From Agriotes lineatus (taxonomy: Eukaryota > Arthropoda > Insecta > Coleoptera > Elateridae), in NCBI GenBank assembly GCA_940337035.1, contig CALNHX010007588.1, positions 1 through 64,000 of the forward strand: 64,000 bases of DNA, given 5' to 3'. Every line of letters starts with the position of its first letter. Position 1 is the first letter of the stretch. A model generated the notes under the pieces. It was not told the DNA's origin. It made no database searches and saw nothing but the letters and a program-made list of their open reading frames with translations. The position numbers and the translations under genes are program-made. This document shows, piece by piece, positions 9,421-23,344 of this stretch.

Positions 9421-12249
9421 TGAAGAAGATGTAAGAGTACTCTGGGAGGACTCATGGTTAGATTGCAGCGATTGAACGTCAAAACTTTAAGTGAAGAAGG
9501 TTGATTCGATCTTAAAGCTGAGCTACTAAAACTCTAGGCGAACAGGCCAAAGAGCTTGACTGAATTTTGCTGCCGATACTGAGGTTATTTAAACTCCCTG
9601 AAGACGTTCTTTGCAACGATCGGCGTCTTGGTGCGGGTTAAGTTTCTATGTTTTATTAAATATAAATCTAAATAATTTTTTATAGACCAGCCAGAATTAT
9701 TTGATCAGCATCATGTGGTAGCTGATTTAAATCAGTTCATTTTAACCCTGAAAACAAGTGTGCGGGGTAAAGTCTCTTTCCTTTAATTACACGAATCTAT
9801 TTTTGAACTGATTTGGCTGTCGGGCCTAATTTCTGTAGGCAGTAGGTAGAAGGTTTTGATGTGGGAATCTGAATATCCATTCAACCTGTATTAGTCAGCG
9901 CAATTTTTTTATTACCGTGTTACCTTCGTTTTTACTGTTGAGCGGCTGCAGACATCGTGGCATCACTTCAACGGGTAAATTTAGACAGAGACATTTTTGT
10001 TCTCCAAATCTGGTGGTTTAACGGTTTGTATAAAAACTGTTGGTCGCAGTCTTATGCAGAGAAGGCGAAGCTGTACCTACAGTGCGCGGCAGCCGTTTTC
10101 TCGGAAGCGAACGAATTAATAAGCTTATATCACGTTCATTTGATATATAATATCAAATAGCTAGTATAACAGTCATTATTATGAATTTCAATCCATTTCA
10201 ACTAGAATTTCAAATTTTTGCCATTTTGGAGAATGTAACAAGCTACCCCACTCTAGCAAATTGTTACAAAAATAAGTAAATTAGTAACTTATGTTTGGGT
10301 ATGTGCTGGTAATGTAATATTTTTAGTGGCGTAGAATAAAATAAAATTGGTAAATGTAATTTGGGGTCTTACAGAAAATTTTAAACGTTTTTAAGGCTAA
10401 GCATTAGGCAATAATTCTTAAACTGAAACGTCTGCAAGGTGACAAGTTTAAAATACAAATTTATAAATTACAAAATTTCTTTGTTTATACTAAGTTGATT
10501 ATTTGTTAAGAAGTGAATGTCTAAGAACTCATAGCTTCTCCAAAGGGCGATACCTAGAAAAGTATTAACGATCAACCGTAGCTTAAAAATGTTTTTTAAT
10601 TACAGGTTTTTTAGTCAAACACGTCCTGTTAACAAAATTTTATTAAAAACAGGAATTTGCGTTTTTAATGATCCAATTATTTAGTTGTTAAGGTTAAATC
10701 GCTTAGGGACCAATCCACCCCTGTTAGGTTAAACCCCATCAGATTTTTGAGATTAGTTTCAATGTGGCATTTTGCTCTAATTTATTGAACAACATATCAG
10801 TGCTTATTTGAGTTTCAATTTTGTAGAGTTTTGGGTGAAAGTAATATATTTAAGCTTCACGGCTTGAATCGGGATCGTATATAAAGATTAGCAATGGAAG
10901 TTATTACGATTGCTATTATTTTAAACTTGGAGCTACTTTACTAGTTTTTCTCAATTTTATTCAGATATTATCATGATTTGTTTTGCTTTATTTTACTTGA
11001 GTAGCAAATTAACATCTTCAGAAATAATATATCGACATTTTTGAACGTATCTTTTTCCCATTTCGACCATAACATACTGATTTGGTTTCATTTTCTAAGT
11101 TGTATGATACACAGACAAAACTTGTATTGTATGTTAACATATTAGTAATTTATTTAACTGTTCGGTAGCTCACGATATGAATAAATTACTAATTTACTAA
11201 TTCCAAGCTATATGTTAAGAATTTTCTTCTTTTTAAAATTCTTAGTTGCCTAAGTACATAATGTAATCGTCTTCTGCGTACCATCAAGTTGGGTCAATTC
11301 ACTTGCATTGCTAGAATATTTAATGTGTTGATATGTATACAGGGAGTTTTGAAAATACTGGGACATCATTTAGGGAAATATTCTTCTAAGCAAAGTAAAC
11401 CGAAATAGATCTTAGTAAAGATATTTGTAAGAAGCTACACAAAAACTTTTATTTTTTGTTCTTCTGCACTATTTCTCGTATCAAGTTCAAATTATTCATA
11501 ATAGAAGAATCTCCCCCTTTATGTCAAACTGAAGTAGGGTACACATATGTCTAATTTAAACTATATAAAGCGTTAAGAAAGTCAAGGAAACTATAGCGTA
11601 TCAAGTTTGAATTTGGTACGATAAGTAATTTTTGAGAAAAAATCTTTGTGCTTTCCTCAGAACTTTCCTTGCAAGTAAACGTTGTAGCAGTAAACAGTTT
11701 TAGAATAAAAAAACTACGGATAAAAATATCAACACTCCTAATAATACTGAAACAATAAAGGGAAACACTTGCTAATGCGAATTGCATCAACTTTCAAATT
11801 AAAAATAGCACTACCGGTGGTGAGATTAGAACTACAGTGCCTGCGAATGCGATTTTAATTCCATCCGTGGATTACATTGCACCATCCGGGGTCTCTTTGA
11901 TCTGTGAGATGTGCGGCTATATTAAACATAACGCACTTATTGTTGCTCCTTTGTAACTCTTTTTATATTTACCCTGTGTCTGTTGGGTTCCATTTTCGTC
12001 AAGTGTAATTCTTGAACTATGGACAAATAACTACTTTTATCTATTGCTAAGTTAAATCAAAATGTATTTTCTTAAGGTGTTCACTTTGTGTATGTTGGGT
12101 CCAAAATATGGCATTTGTCTTGACGGGTAAAAATCTGAGCTATGTGCAAAATAAAACTTTCATGTAAGTAATAGTTCTTGAGTTAAAACAAAAATAAGAA
12201 GGCTTTTATTTTTTAAGATTTTCACCCTATATATATTTTACCAATTTTT
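9421..12249. other. AT-rich intergenic DNA with dispersed repeat traces
   Basis: No supported gene. At 11930-12180 phrases like TTGGGTTCCATTTTCGTCAA GTG recur in variant form at 21540-21620 and 23020-23160, an old dispersed repeat. Confidence 0.4.
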
Positions 12250-12560
12250 TCAATGTCATGCCAGAAAGGTATATAATCTGCATGCTACATATCGTCTTCT
12301 TCCAACAAATAGTTTTTCAGTTATACCGGCAACCGACAGATAGACAGACAGACAAACAGACAAACGGACAGACAGACAGACCGACATACAGAACGATAGA
12401 AAGACAAACAGACGGCATAGAAAAAAACTGTTTATCGTCATCTAGGGATCCTGAAACGTGAAGATCTGTAGGAATCTCGAAAAGTGATTTTATCGCGATT
12501 ACAATACTTCCTTCGTCTTTTATACTACGTACTATTCTTTCACCCTGGTATACTATACAG
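12250..12560. repeat. GACA-containing dispersed repeat, copy 1
   Basis: (GACA/GACG)n core at about 12340-12410, followed by TCATCTAGGGATCCTGAAAC GTGAAGATCTG and AATACTTCCTTCGTC. Other copies at 24040-24300 and 40255-40475. The ORFs over it are artefacts of the tetranucleotide repeat. Confidence 0.7.
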
Positions 12561-13019
12561 GATATATATGTACTTTTCACGTTGACATTTTCTAGATTTC
12601 TTATGCGACATTCGATGTGGTATTAAATATAATGCAATTTTCTAACCACATAAACCATACAGGTCCATGAGGAATTAACTGATAGAGGTGCATAAGCATC
12701 TAATTAAGAAGCGCATATACAATGAAATTAAAAATTAAAAAAAAACAGAGCAACAGCAATGTTACTACTTCGTAATTTCTTCTGCAGTTTAAAACCGTCT
12801 TGAAGAAAACACAGCTCTGAAATTTTATACTTGCCATACTTTTTTGGGAGTTTAACGTTTGAACTTAAAGGTAAAGTATGTTATAGATGAAGAAATACTA
12901 AATCACATTGAAAGAGAGGGCTAGTTTTTAAGTAAAACTTTTTATGTGATTTAGTTCGAGCTTTAACTAATTTGCGGTTTATTTAAATTGTTTATGCTGT
13001 GATTCTTATTTCTAACGTA

Positions 13020-13460
13020 CTGTCGCAGCAGGTGCGCTTTTTTCCTTGCTCGCGGAGCCAGTATGTTTACACTAGCTCTGGCCGCCCTACGTTGGCGAAT
13101 TTAGACCATTTGCTGTGTCGTTGAGTATTTCTTGCTGGTGTTAATGTGATCTACTGAGGGCGTTTGTTGTGAGACGATGCCCAATGATCCATTGGAACGC
13201 CGGAAAGAAACAACTACTTGGTCCTGCATGTAGCTACGGTAATATTCTGTGGAAAGTACTACCATTTCCCGTGGGGGATTCTACAAATCCTCTTGAGGCT
13301 TACTGTTGCTTCTTTCAATCGAAATTGTATTGCCATGACAAGTGTCAGCGTCTTCGATTGAGATCAATACGATCTCCTCGAACTTCACATTTTGCCCTTG
13401 TAAATTTTGTAACGCCTTTAATGAGCACCATTAAGGCCCATCAAAGCTTTACTTGACATG
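13020..13460 (+). other. GC-richer segment with 95-codon ORF, unassigned
   Basis: Composition is closer to exonic than that of its neighbours. An ORF at 13169-13456 starts MRRCPMIHWNAGKK and includes several Cys and Arg but matches no family I know. It could be a TE fragment, a non-coding exon or chance. Confidence 0.25.
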
Positions 13461-15029
13461 TTACTTATTGTAATTTGTAACCGTGAGCCATTAGTGTGTA
13501 TATAAACTAAGATACAAGGGTATTCTAATTTTGGGTGCACCCGATGCTATTAATATTTGATTATTGTTTTACTATGATATGGTTGCGTTTTAACATTTGA
13601 ATTGCTTAAAGCTAACTCTGCTTATTTATTGATATATTTGTGACTATTATGCATTATGTATTACCTGTAACCTCATTTACTTTATTTGATAATATTGACA
13701 TGTGTGTTTTACTTACTACAAACTAATTTATGACCTGACAGTTGTTTGCATACATTTAAGATAATTGTTTTGTTTCTATCGATGCATTAAAAACGCATTG
13801 GAGTCCGTTTTGTAATGATTTATGATGTTAAACTTTTGTAACGAACCCATGTCGCCTTCACTGTTAGCTGGTCGACCCTCAAATTCGTTTATGTAGTCCC
13901 GATCGTTTGAATTTGGGAAAAATTTACTGTAAAACTTTGAAAACAAAAATTGATATCTTAATGGATCAGTTATTATTACACTTGCTGTGTTAGTGAGTAA
14001 TTGGTATGAATAATTTGCAAAACTATTGTCCTTAGTTGATATTAGAATACATAAAGTATGATAACTGGTCCCATTCTAACAATATCTTGTTTTCGCTTCT
14101 GTTATTTAATTATTTATTAATGAAATGTTGTATACCATACATTGTCAATAAATAATAAAAAATATTTATTATTGAAGCTTATTATAATCTATGTAAAACA
14201 CGTTATCACCCTTGTTTGAAATATTTGAGAGGGCTAGAACTAATATATTGTTATGATACACCATAGGTTGGTCGTAGATAAAATTAAAAATGTATAAAAG
14301 AAATTTGGATGTTAGTACAACCCATATTAACTTATTAAAAAAGGTTGCTTATGTTTATAAAAGTTTAATGAATAGATTTGAGTTAAAGAAAATTATTAAT
14401 GAAATAATAGCTATTGAACGTATACAGGTGGTTTGCATATAAAAAGAATATTTAAGAGACGTTGGTATCAGTAATGACAAATGTGAAATTCTGATAAGGG
14501 TAATTGCAGTAGGTAGATATCAAATAAGAATTAGAATATAGGAGGCATTAAGAATGAAGATATGGTAGGTAAGTTTTTTTTTGTTCCAATTATTAGAATG
14601 GTGATTCGTTCGTGACAGCTGCATTGCAGAGAGCTGCTTCGAGAGGATCCATTCCGGAAGGTGACAGAGACAGGAGCAGATTTAGGATTGTTTCATTTGC
14701 TGGTTGCTGTCAGGGAATTTTGATTTAGTCGTATTGGACGAGGTTTGTACGATAGAGCTGCATTGCGGGAGGCTGCTTGAAGGAGTCGATTGTGGCTAAA
14801 GGATAAGTTGCAGTTTTGAACATTTTGGAAGCGCCATATACAAGGTATAGTAATAACTTACCGTATTATATAAAGCCGTAATGTACAAATCTTAGAATTG
14901 GACATCTGTCATTAAGATTTGAGAATTACTGTTAACATTTGGTTGACTAGATGTGACATTTAATTTGAATGAATTGTTGAAAATACTTGAAAATCAATTT
15001 TCCACAACAAAGTAACTAGAAAATTGAAC
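13461..15029. other. Intergenic DNA, no gene seen
   Basis: AT-rich. A short internal near-duplication GAGCTGCATTGCGGGAGGCT GCTT / AGCTGCATTGCAGAGAGCTG CTT at 14620 and 14755 suggests a repeat relic. Confidence 0.35.
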
Positions 15030-15099
15030 CTAAACCCCTAAAAGAGTCTCAGGAGCTATCATATTAATAATTTGAAACTTTTGCATATTAAAAGGTACA

Positions 15100-15470
15100 A
15101 TTCTATTTAAAATAGAGTAGCTAGTGCAATATTTTCTCTTTTTTTGTCTTCTGAAAGCACTTGTGGTTGCTAAAAACTTTATTCGTATTTCACTGGACTT
15201 GACCTGACCTTGATATATATTTACGTCAGCATCCACAACTTGTTATTTTCCTTGCATTATCCACTTCTTCAACAACATCATCAGCTTTTTCATACACGTA
15301 CTATTGGTATAAACTGAGACCGTCTCCATTTGTCATTTTTTTCAGAGTAACATTCCAGCCTGTCACATTTGCAGTGACCAGTTCACCAAAAGCAATCTGT
15401 CTTCTAATGTCTATTATTTCTTCAACAACAGTTTGCAGCTGAGCAATGGAAAATATATTTCTTTTCGTCC
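15100..15470 (-). pseudogene. Unrecognised decayed open segment
   Basis: Minus strand has a stop-free stretch reading FSIAQLQTVVEEIIDIRRQI and GWNVTLKKMTNGDG, then a stop, then EKADDVVEEVDNARK; 15236-15030 has another open frame with VKSSEIRIKFLATTSAFR. The composition looks protein-like rather than random. I cannot name it. Confidence 0.25.
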
Positions 15471-15479
15471 ACAATTGTA

Positions 15480-17930
15480 GTTAAAAACTCCGAGCAGTAT
15501 TAAATGAGATCTGATATCATTTTATAATATACACTAATCAGAATTTTTACTTGCGAACCCATTGTAAACTAAGCAGAATTTTCTACTATTCAAATTCATA
15601 GTAATCAGGACTTTGGTGTGTATTGAAAGAACTATATATATTTAATCATTTTAATGGAATACGATAATAAGTAGGAATAGCCTATAAAATAGAGCAGTAA
15701 AACTGAAGAGCAATAAGTTACTGTTAATACGTAATGCCTTCGTAATATAACAGCTTTTGCGTATTGGTAAATTACAATGGCGAATGACTGGTTCTAAGCA
15801 TTAAAAGTAAAAAAGTGCCACCCACATCATTTAGCTTTAAAGTACATCAAGATGGGAATTAAGCTAATGAGCCGGAAATAATGAGAGCATAGAGAGAAAC
15901 CCTATACTTTTTCAAAGTATAAAAATAAAGCGAAGAAATGACGCGGAGGGAATAAGTTGGTGTCAAGAAGTTTGTTTTATATTGGATGGTGCTGACGAGG
16001 GTCGTATCGATGAGACGTTCACAACTCGCAAAGGGCACTAACCTCTTAACAGTTTCAGATTGGAACTGGGAGTTGTATCATGTGGCTGATAAGGGCAAAC
16101 CAATATCTATTATATGCGCTGCAGGATAACACGCTAACGACGAAGTTTTTACCGGGAATTCTTTTCTGGAATGATCTCTTAGATGTAATGCCCTTTTTAG
16201 GTGCCATTTGATATAATTGTCTTCAATAAGGGGTGATATTATGGAACTGCGGTAGCTACGGTTAATGAGTAATTTTATCTTTATGAGTGCATTTAAATAT
16301 AATTGTCATCATAATCACATGACATATTGTACTTCAAACTTAACATGTTATTACTCAAGTTAGGGAAATATGTACATAATTAAGCGACACCTACACTGAA
16401 AAGTCATGATCTCACAGGGTTTGCAATAACCAGTGTTATGTTTGAATTAAAATCTGAAGGAGTTGAGCTAAGAGAAATTTAGATTCAATTATAAAAAATA
16501 CGTTGACTGTACTATGAAATAAAAGTATAAAGTGTTTGCTCCTATATTATTTTTTAAGAAATGTATTTGTATTTAAAAGCTATCAATTTTTGGCTATAAG
16601 TTATTGTGAAATATGTAAATTAATGTAGGTGGAAACATTGTAGTTGTATTAAGAACACAAATTAAAATAAATAGTTGAACATTTTTGCAATTTTAGAGCT
16701 AGATTTGTTTTGTCTTTAAGCACGGAACGTTTTAACATTTATCAAAAATACTGAAAATCACTCTGACAAATTAATAAATTTTACCTAAAAACAGTTCTTC
16801 GATTTGGAGTCTTCAAGATGAATATTAATTTCCATCCTTGATTTCAGATATTCTCATTAAGTGAAGCAACAGTTGTGCTTTAGACTACTAACTGCGTACC
16901 GTTTGCTAATATTTTCCTTGATATTTTAATGATCAAAAGAAAATTTAACGTGGGTAGTAAACACGTCGTACAGTCTAAAGAACGTTAAGAATATGTGATA
17001 TTGATATGCTCACCGAAGGGATAAAAATAACAAGTAGAATATTTTGTGTCGGTAGGCTGTTGAGAAAAAACATTCAACAGACATTTTGACATAACCCCTG
17101 TGTAATGCGGTAGTCAATATTTCATTGGAAACCCAGACGACATGATTGGCATATCTTGAAACGCAATATTTTATTTATGTTGTTACAATCCGTAAAGTTT
17201 CCTATTCGTTCCAAGATATAAGCTTACTATGTTAAACAATATATCGTCAATAGAAGGAAACTAAAATAAATGGGTCAAATTGTAAGCATCTCTGACCCAT
17301 TATACAATATCTAAGATGTAAAAGAAAAAGGTAACTTGATTTTTATTTTATATTCATAATGTAAAAAGATTTTACCTTATAGAATATTCCAATTTTCTAA
17401 CACCTCACTTTCGCAGAGCAATTTGACATGTGTAAGTATGTATTTCATATTTACAAGAATGAATTGGGTTTATTATAAGGTATGCACTAAAGGATGACGT
17501 ACACTTTTTATCAATAATTAGAAGAGTTGCTCTCTACAATGTAATAGAGCATTAGATTATAAGTGAAAGAAATAAGTCACTATACGTGAGTGAGACTATC
17601 GTTAATACACAAGTGTGGTAATTATCACGACCGTATAATGACATTTCACTTACGTGAGATATACGACGTGTTATCTCACAGTATCGACTTTTGTACATTA
17701 AGTGAAGTGTCAGATATGTCAGAATGAAATAGTAGCACTGTATTATCTAGGATTTTAGTGACTTGTGAATAATAACTGCCTTCAGTCACTAAAAACAATT
17801 ACTTAAAGTACACCAAAAGTGACTACTGTAGTACAAGTAATTTATAAAGCATCGTTCGCTTATACGAATAAAATGATCTCTAGTCACAAATGTCAAAAAT
17901 TATTTACAAATTGTCGAAAACACAGCACTA
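15480..17930. other. AT-rich intergenic DNA
   Basis: No gene supported. 17560-17660 has TCACGTGAG-like inverted scraps related to the dispersed repeat at 1795-2290. Confidence 0.35.
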
Positions 17931-17938
17931 TCTGCATA

Positions 17939-19135
17939 TAGGGTGACCACCTCTCAGGGTTTCACCCGGAGTCCCAGGGTTTAGACATCGCGTCTCCGGG
18001 CTCTGGGTTTTGTAATAATTTCTCCGGATTGCACTAATTTTCTAATAATGTCTAAAATTAACGTCACCGTTAGTTATATCAATGAAAATAAAATATGTTT
18101 CATATAATAGCCGCAAATAAGGAGAAATATTTGGAAATTTCATATAATTAGGTACAGAATTTTTGAGTATTCGTTTTATTTTTAATGTTCTTTTATTTGA
18201 TTCTAGAGGTAATTTACTTTTGTATTTCCCGTTCTTTCGTGATTTCTATCTCTTGAGTCAAGAATGGTTAAATTTTAGTTAAAGTACATTTAAACTTAGG
18301 TTAAATTTTCAACCTTTAGGGAGATATGGGGGGGGGGGGGAGCTGAAATTGGATTTTTGTCATTTTACTGAAAATTGGGAAAGGATATTCACATTATTAA
18401 TGCCTTTATTTTTTTTTCAACTACAAAAAACGTTATTGATATTTCCGCGGTATTTGTGACAAAAAAAAGTATTAATAGAAGTGAAAATTGAATAAAAATA
18501 AAAAAACAACAAAAAAACACTAGTTCCTTCGACAGTTAAGTAAAAAAAAGGAAATTGTCTCTTGTAATAGCACCTTTGACATTAGGCGTTCAGACATTTT
18601 CTACCAATAGAAGACTTCCTTAAGATTTCTAAAAAACTATTGGTTTTAAGAAAAAAACTAAAACGGGCTAAAACGTTTTCAAGTAAAACAGGTTTTCCAA
18701 ATCTTTTTACCCAAAATCTTTTACGTTAAGAATTTTTAATAAAAACATTCATACAAGTTGCTAATTTTAATCTCTTAAAACCGTACGGAAAAAATAAAAC
18801 CATTGCATAAATAAGCCTCCCCTTCCCCCCATTAGTGTTTCCGTAAAGGTTGAGAATTGAAACTATGCTTATATGAACTTTTTTGGCCAATTTGTGACGT
18901 ACGATATGGGCAAGTATTTGAGTTACACCCTGTATTATATTTGCTAGCCGTTAATAGGAGTGGATATTAATATAGGCTGGAGAAGAAGAAGAAGAAGAAT
19001 AGTAAGGAATGAAAACGTTGTCTTTATTTGCTTGCTTTTTGTTTTCTATAAACATTCTGTTATTTCTCATTGAAGAAAACCTTTTTTTTACTCACGGATC
19101 TCAGGGTTTATATAAATTGAAAGGTGGTCACCCTA
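17939..19135. mobile_element. hAT-type non-autonomous element with 8-bp TSD
   Basis: Termini TAGGGTGACCACCT and AGGTGGTCACCCTA are inverted; the flanks are TCTGCATA at 17931-17938 and 19136-19143. Length 1197 bp. The interior is AT-rich, with a G run at about 18330 and a TTC-like run near 18980; no transposase is recognised. A subterminal phrase CTCAGGGTTT recurs at both ends. Confidence 0.85.
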
Positions 19136-19841
19136 TCTGCATACCTAATAAATATTTCTCGACACATATCCCTTTACCTGTGGGGAATGCACTTGGAAGA
19201 AGTGCGAAGAGAATCTATCCTTTTCTACTGCCCATTGCATTATTTTGTAAAATTCTAGTAAGTATTATAAACAAGTACAGGTTAAATTATTGATTGTGTA
19301 AATGTTTAAGACCAAAAAGCGATCTGTAATGTTTCATTTCATGGTTTGATAAAGTACTAAAACGAATTACGAGTTAGGAGAGATTTCACGTTTGTTTTTT
19401 CTTATTGAATTATATAAAATTTCAGTAAAATTACTAAAAATAGGTTTGGCATGTCAATATTATTTTATAAAATACGTCATACCTAGAATAAGTGGTTCTC
19501 TAACTACTCTACAAAGGCGAATTTAATTGAACCTAAACTAATAGCATGCTTGTATAAAAATGTAACTCTTAAAATATAGGTGATAATTGCAGATATATTA
19601 AGTACAACCGTATTGGATACTTCTCCTACCAACCATTTCCAAAACCTTTTTTTTAACAAGTTTTAGGTCGAAATATTAGTGGGTACTTTAGCTTCCTGTT
19701 TGCGCATTGCATTATATTGCCTAGAAAATTAAATAAAAAGCAACAAATTATTGAATGTCATAGGAACAGTATCACAAAGTAAATAAACAGCTGGTTTCGT
19801 TTTAGTTTTCTGTTTGGTTTGCTGACCTTCAACAAAATATT

Positions 19842-20025
19842 ATGGATAATAGTGACGATAGCTATTTTTACTGTACGCCATCGGATATTTTGAAAACTGC
19901 AAATGGTGCTGCGTTAAATCCAAAATAGTATAATTATGACGTTCAATATGATCAGTTTCAACAGTGGTGAGCAACAAAGGTCCTCTTGGTTTAATGAAAT
20001 TCTCGACAATATATTGTTAATTTTT
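19842..20025 (+). pseudogene. Tyrosine-recombinase-like (Crypton-type) N-terminal remnant
   Basis: A 28-residue ORF (19842-19928) reads DDSYFYCTPSDILKTANGAA, then after a stop YDQFQQW and FNE-like scraps. The pattern (PxxIL..A....YdxF..W......SFxEN) recalls the start of insect Crypton-like recombinases. Memory-based and short. Confidence 0.3.
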
Positions 20026-21959
20026 GAAGTGTAGTACAATGCAATAAAAGGTCGCAAATTTGTTTATATTGTGTTTGAGTTAATTCATTTACCCACTTTA
20101 AGTTAGCGAGGTAATGATCATCGAGCGAATAAAGTTCAACTTTACTCTCCACAGGAGTGAGTAAAGCAGTCACCGTTATTTATAGTAGTAGTGGGTCCTA
20201 ATACGAATTTATCCATGCAAAAAATGTTTGACTCAGAGGCCGCGTAACGGCTAAGTGTGTAATTTTTTAAGGGGTAATATTCCAATGACTTACGTGTGCT
20301 ATATAGTAATATTTTATTCAGCACCGCAAGTTCAAACACTTTAATATAATGAATAATAATAATTTCTTCAAAATTGAATTTTTAGCCCAATCTTCTTTGA
20401 TAATATATGTGTTGATATGGTAATGGATTTAACTTCACACTTTTAGTGGGTATTTAAGAGGACAACTTACATTGTTAAGGGCATGTCATTACAGCAATAT
20501 AAATAGCCACTTGCCTTGTATAAAATCACAACAGAAAAATCGATATTAGTAAGAGGTGTTGAATAAAACATATGAGTATGCAGCATTTACTGCTGACATA
20601 AAATTATAACAGTGGTGAATAAGTAATACGTATCAATGTATTCATAGTTAACATGATATTTACAATACCGTAATGTTAATCATTTGTATAATAAATATTA
20701 AAGTAGACTTAATTTACAATTTACTAAAATTGGTTTTTTTGAGCAAGACCCAGTTACTTAAAATCATTATACATTGTAATAACAATAAGCTTAAATACAA
20801 CCCATGCGAAAACGTTGCGTGTTAACAACTCTATTTCAGCAAAGCAAATGCTGACATTTAGGAATTACACAGTCACAAAAAAAATAAGAAACATGGTAAG
20901 TGCAAAATATCGAAAGGAAAAGGTTTAATGTAGTTTATATTGTAACCAAGCAATTATATCATGAAGGAGTATAAGATATTGTTTAAAATTTCCTTTAGAA
21001 AAATCTGACATTGCAATTTCAGTTTGTGATGCTATTATTTGAATATATGTTACTTACTTTTAAAGAATGTATACAGGTAGGTCGTCTATAAATAATTATT
21101 TGTAAATCAAGACACTCAAGCTTAACTTTATATCATGAATGTGAAATTTAGTTGTCGATGCCGTATGGCCGAAACAAACAATGAGCATCAGGAGGAATTG
21201 TAATGTCGAGGAAAACATGTCTAACTCTTGTAAGTTATGTTGACGTTTTCTGTCACCCATCTGTCACACTGCCAACTACAAAAAGTCGTGAAACAATGGA
21301 TTACTTCACTGACGATTTCTGGTTTTTAATGACAATTTCAGAAATCTGTAAAGGGGTTTACACGGAACTTTCCTCGGGTGAATTAGATCAATTTGCAAAT
21401 AAAAAAATATTATTCTACTAGGATTCGAACTCCGCACTCCGAAACGAATATTGTGAGGTTTCTAGTCCGCCGCTAGAATAACTGAGCCAGGAGCGTTTCT
21501 GATCAACTATAAAGACACGATACTATTCTGTCCCATTTATGATGTTTAACCTGTATCTATTAGGTTTCATTTTCGCCAATGATAAAGCCGGGACTATGTG
21601 CAATTTGTTACTTTTATCGTTTGCAAATAAAACAAGTGGAATTTGTGACACTAACTATTTTGAATAATCAAAGGCAACTAGGGGTAAAAATATCTTAACG
21701 TTCCTAATAATAATGAAACAATAAATCAATTTGCAAATTAAAAAAAAATATGTAGACGGGATTTGATTTCAGCGCCTACGAAAGGAATTTCAAAGGTAAA
21801 TGAGCATGCCAAACGCATCGCACCCATTGATCTCACTCTGACAATGAGTTGTGCATAATAAACTTTGTTTTGTACAGGGTGGCCAGATAAGAATGCAAAG
21901 TGCTGTATCTCGGAAACTATTCGTCATAGACGGTAAATAGCTATTTAAGTAACAAGGCA
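20026..21959. other. AT-rich intergenic DNA
   Basis: Only short ORFs without family resemblance; nothing else supported. Confidence 0.35.
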
Positions 21960-22052
21960 TGTAAGGACCTATTAACATTTGAGGTAGGCAAGTACAAGCC
22001 AAGACGAAGTCGCGGCTTGTTGCCTGCCGAAAATGTTAATAGGCGATACATT
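21960..22052. repeat. Foldback element
   Basis: CCTATTAACATTTGAGGTAG GCAAGTACAAGCC pairs with GGCTTGTTGCCTGCCGAAAA TGTTAATAGG. Confidence 0.65.
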
Positions 22053-23344
22053 CCGAGTTATCTTATTATTTTTTTCCCGCTGCTTATCTAAATTTTCCTA
22101 GATTGAAAAAATCGTTGGGGGGTCACCTGTCACCAGGATTAGTTTTCGTGAGTCGTGTTACCTGTGAGTGTCACATGTCACATAAACACTTGCAATTTCT
22201 AAACAAATCGTCTAAATCTGCATCTTGCTTTGCTAATTTTATTATCCTAGGAACTTAATAATAATATTAAGTTCCGTTTTCAAGAAAAAGCAGCAAACAA
22301 ATATAATCACCGACTTACACGTTTTGTTACTAAGGCTGTATCACTGACTTACATGATCAGCAGCTGGATTTTTTTTTATACTAAAGTGGCCAAAAGAAGA
22401 CCGTGGAAAATATTTTCAGATTTCCAAGATGACCCCAGGGGGCGTAACCGCCATCTAAAACCTTTAAAGTGATTTTTCACTGAAATCCACCTTGTAAATG
22501 TTAATAAAAATATATGCTTTTTAAAGCTAAGCTTTACTCGATTAATTTTTGTTTAACACTTTTTGACGTATCTATTAAAATAAAGTGGTGGGGGGTAATT
22601 CAATGTTTTTTTTAAATAAACAGCTGTAACTCTTAAACGACTGAACGGATTTTAACAAACTTGGTCTCGTTGGAAATAGCATTTATTGTTTCATCAAACA
22701 CATCTTACCTGTGATATGTCTAATTCTTAGTGATGCCGATAGAGCGCGTTTTTTGATATAATAACAGAAAATTGCAAAATTCTCTAAAAAATTAAACGCA
22801 ATATGACTTTTTTTATAAAAATGTAGTGAAATGATACCTAAATAGGCTAGTGTAAACCGTATCTCGATATCTTATTCGTAGCCTAAAATATCGAAGAAAG
22901 AAAATTTTGTTTTCATATAATTTTAAAAAGACGCTGTTACACCGGTATTTATTGTTATTTATTTGTCTTTTTTTAAGATTCAATAATAAAACTTCATAAT
23001 TTAATCATTTTTAAATGTACACAATTACCCTGCATTTGTTAGGTCCTATTTTTGTCAAGTGCAAAGCCTAAGCTATGTACAAATTAATACTTGTATCTAT
23101 TCGTCAGTTAAAGCAAAATAGACGAAGTTTTATTTTTAAAGGTGTTCACTCTGTATACAGAGTGTTTGTAGAAAGCTAGACAGCGCGTAGCTTTGTTGAT
23201 AATAAAAATATCGAAAAACCTTTCTTTTATTTGCAGTTTCAGTAAATAACCTACAACTTGTAATAAAGCAATTTAAATTATGAACTCCTAGTTTTAAGTA
23301 GTGATACAGGACTTGGGGCATGTTTAAATTAAAATTATAAAATT
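22053..23344. other. Dispersed-repeat-like intergenic DNA
   Basis: Contains CAGCTGTAACTCTTAAACGA CTGAACGGATTTTAAC (22620), a phrase typical of old insect repeats, and the 23020-23160 copy of the 11930 repeat. No gene. Confidence 0.35.

Noticed and set aside
12256..12580. Three overlapping ORFs on both strands with SVCLSVRLSVCLSV or RQTDKQT repeats
   Set aside because: They are translations of the GACA tetranucleotide repeat, which is stop-free in several frames.
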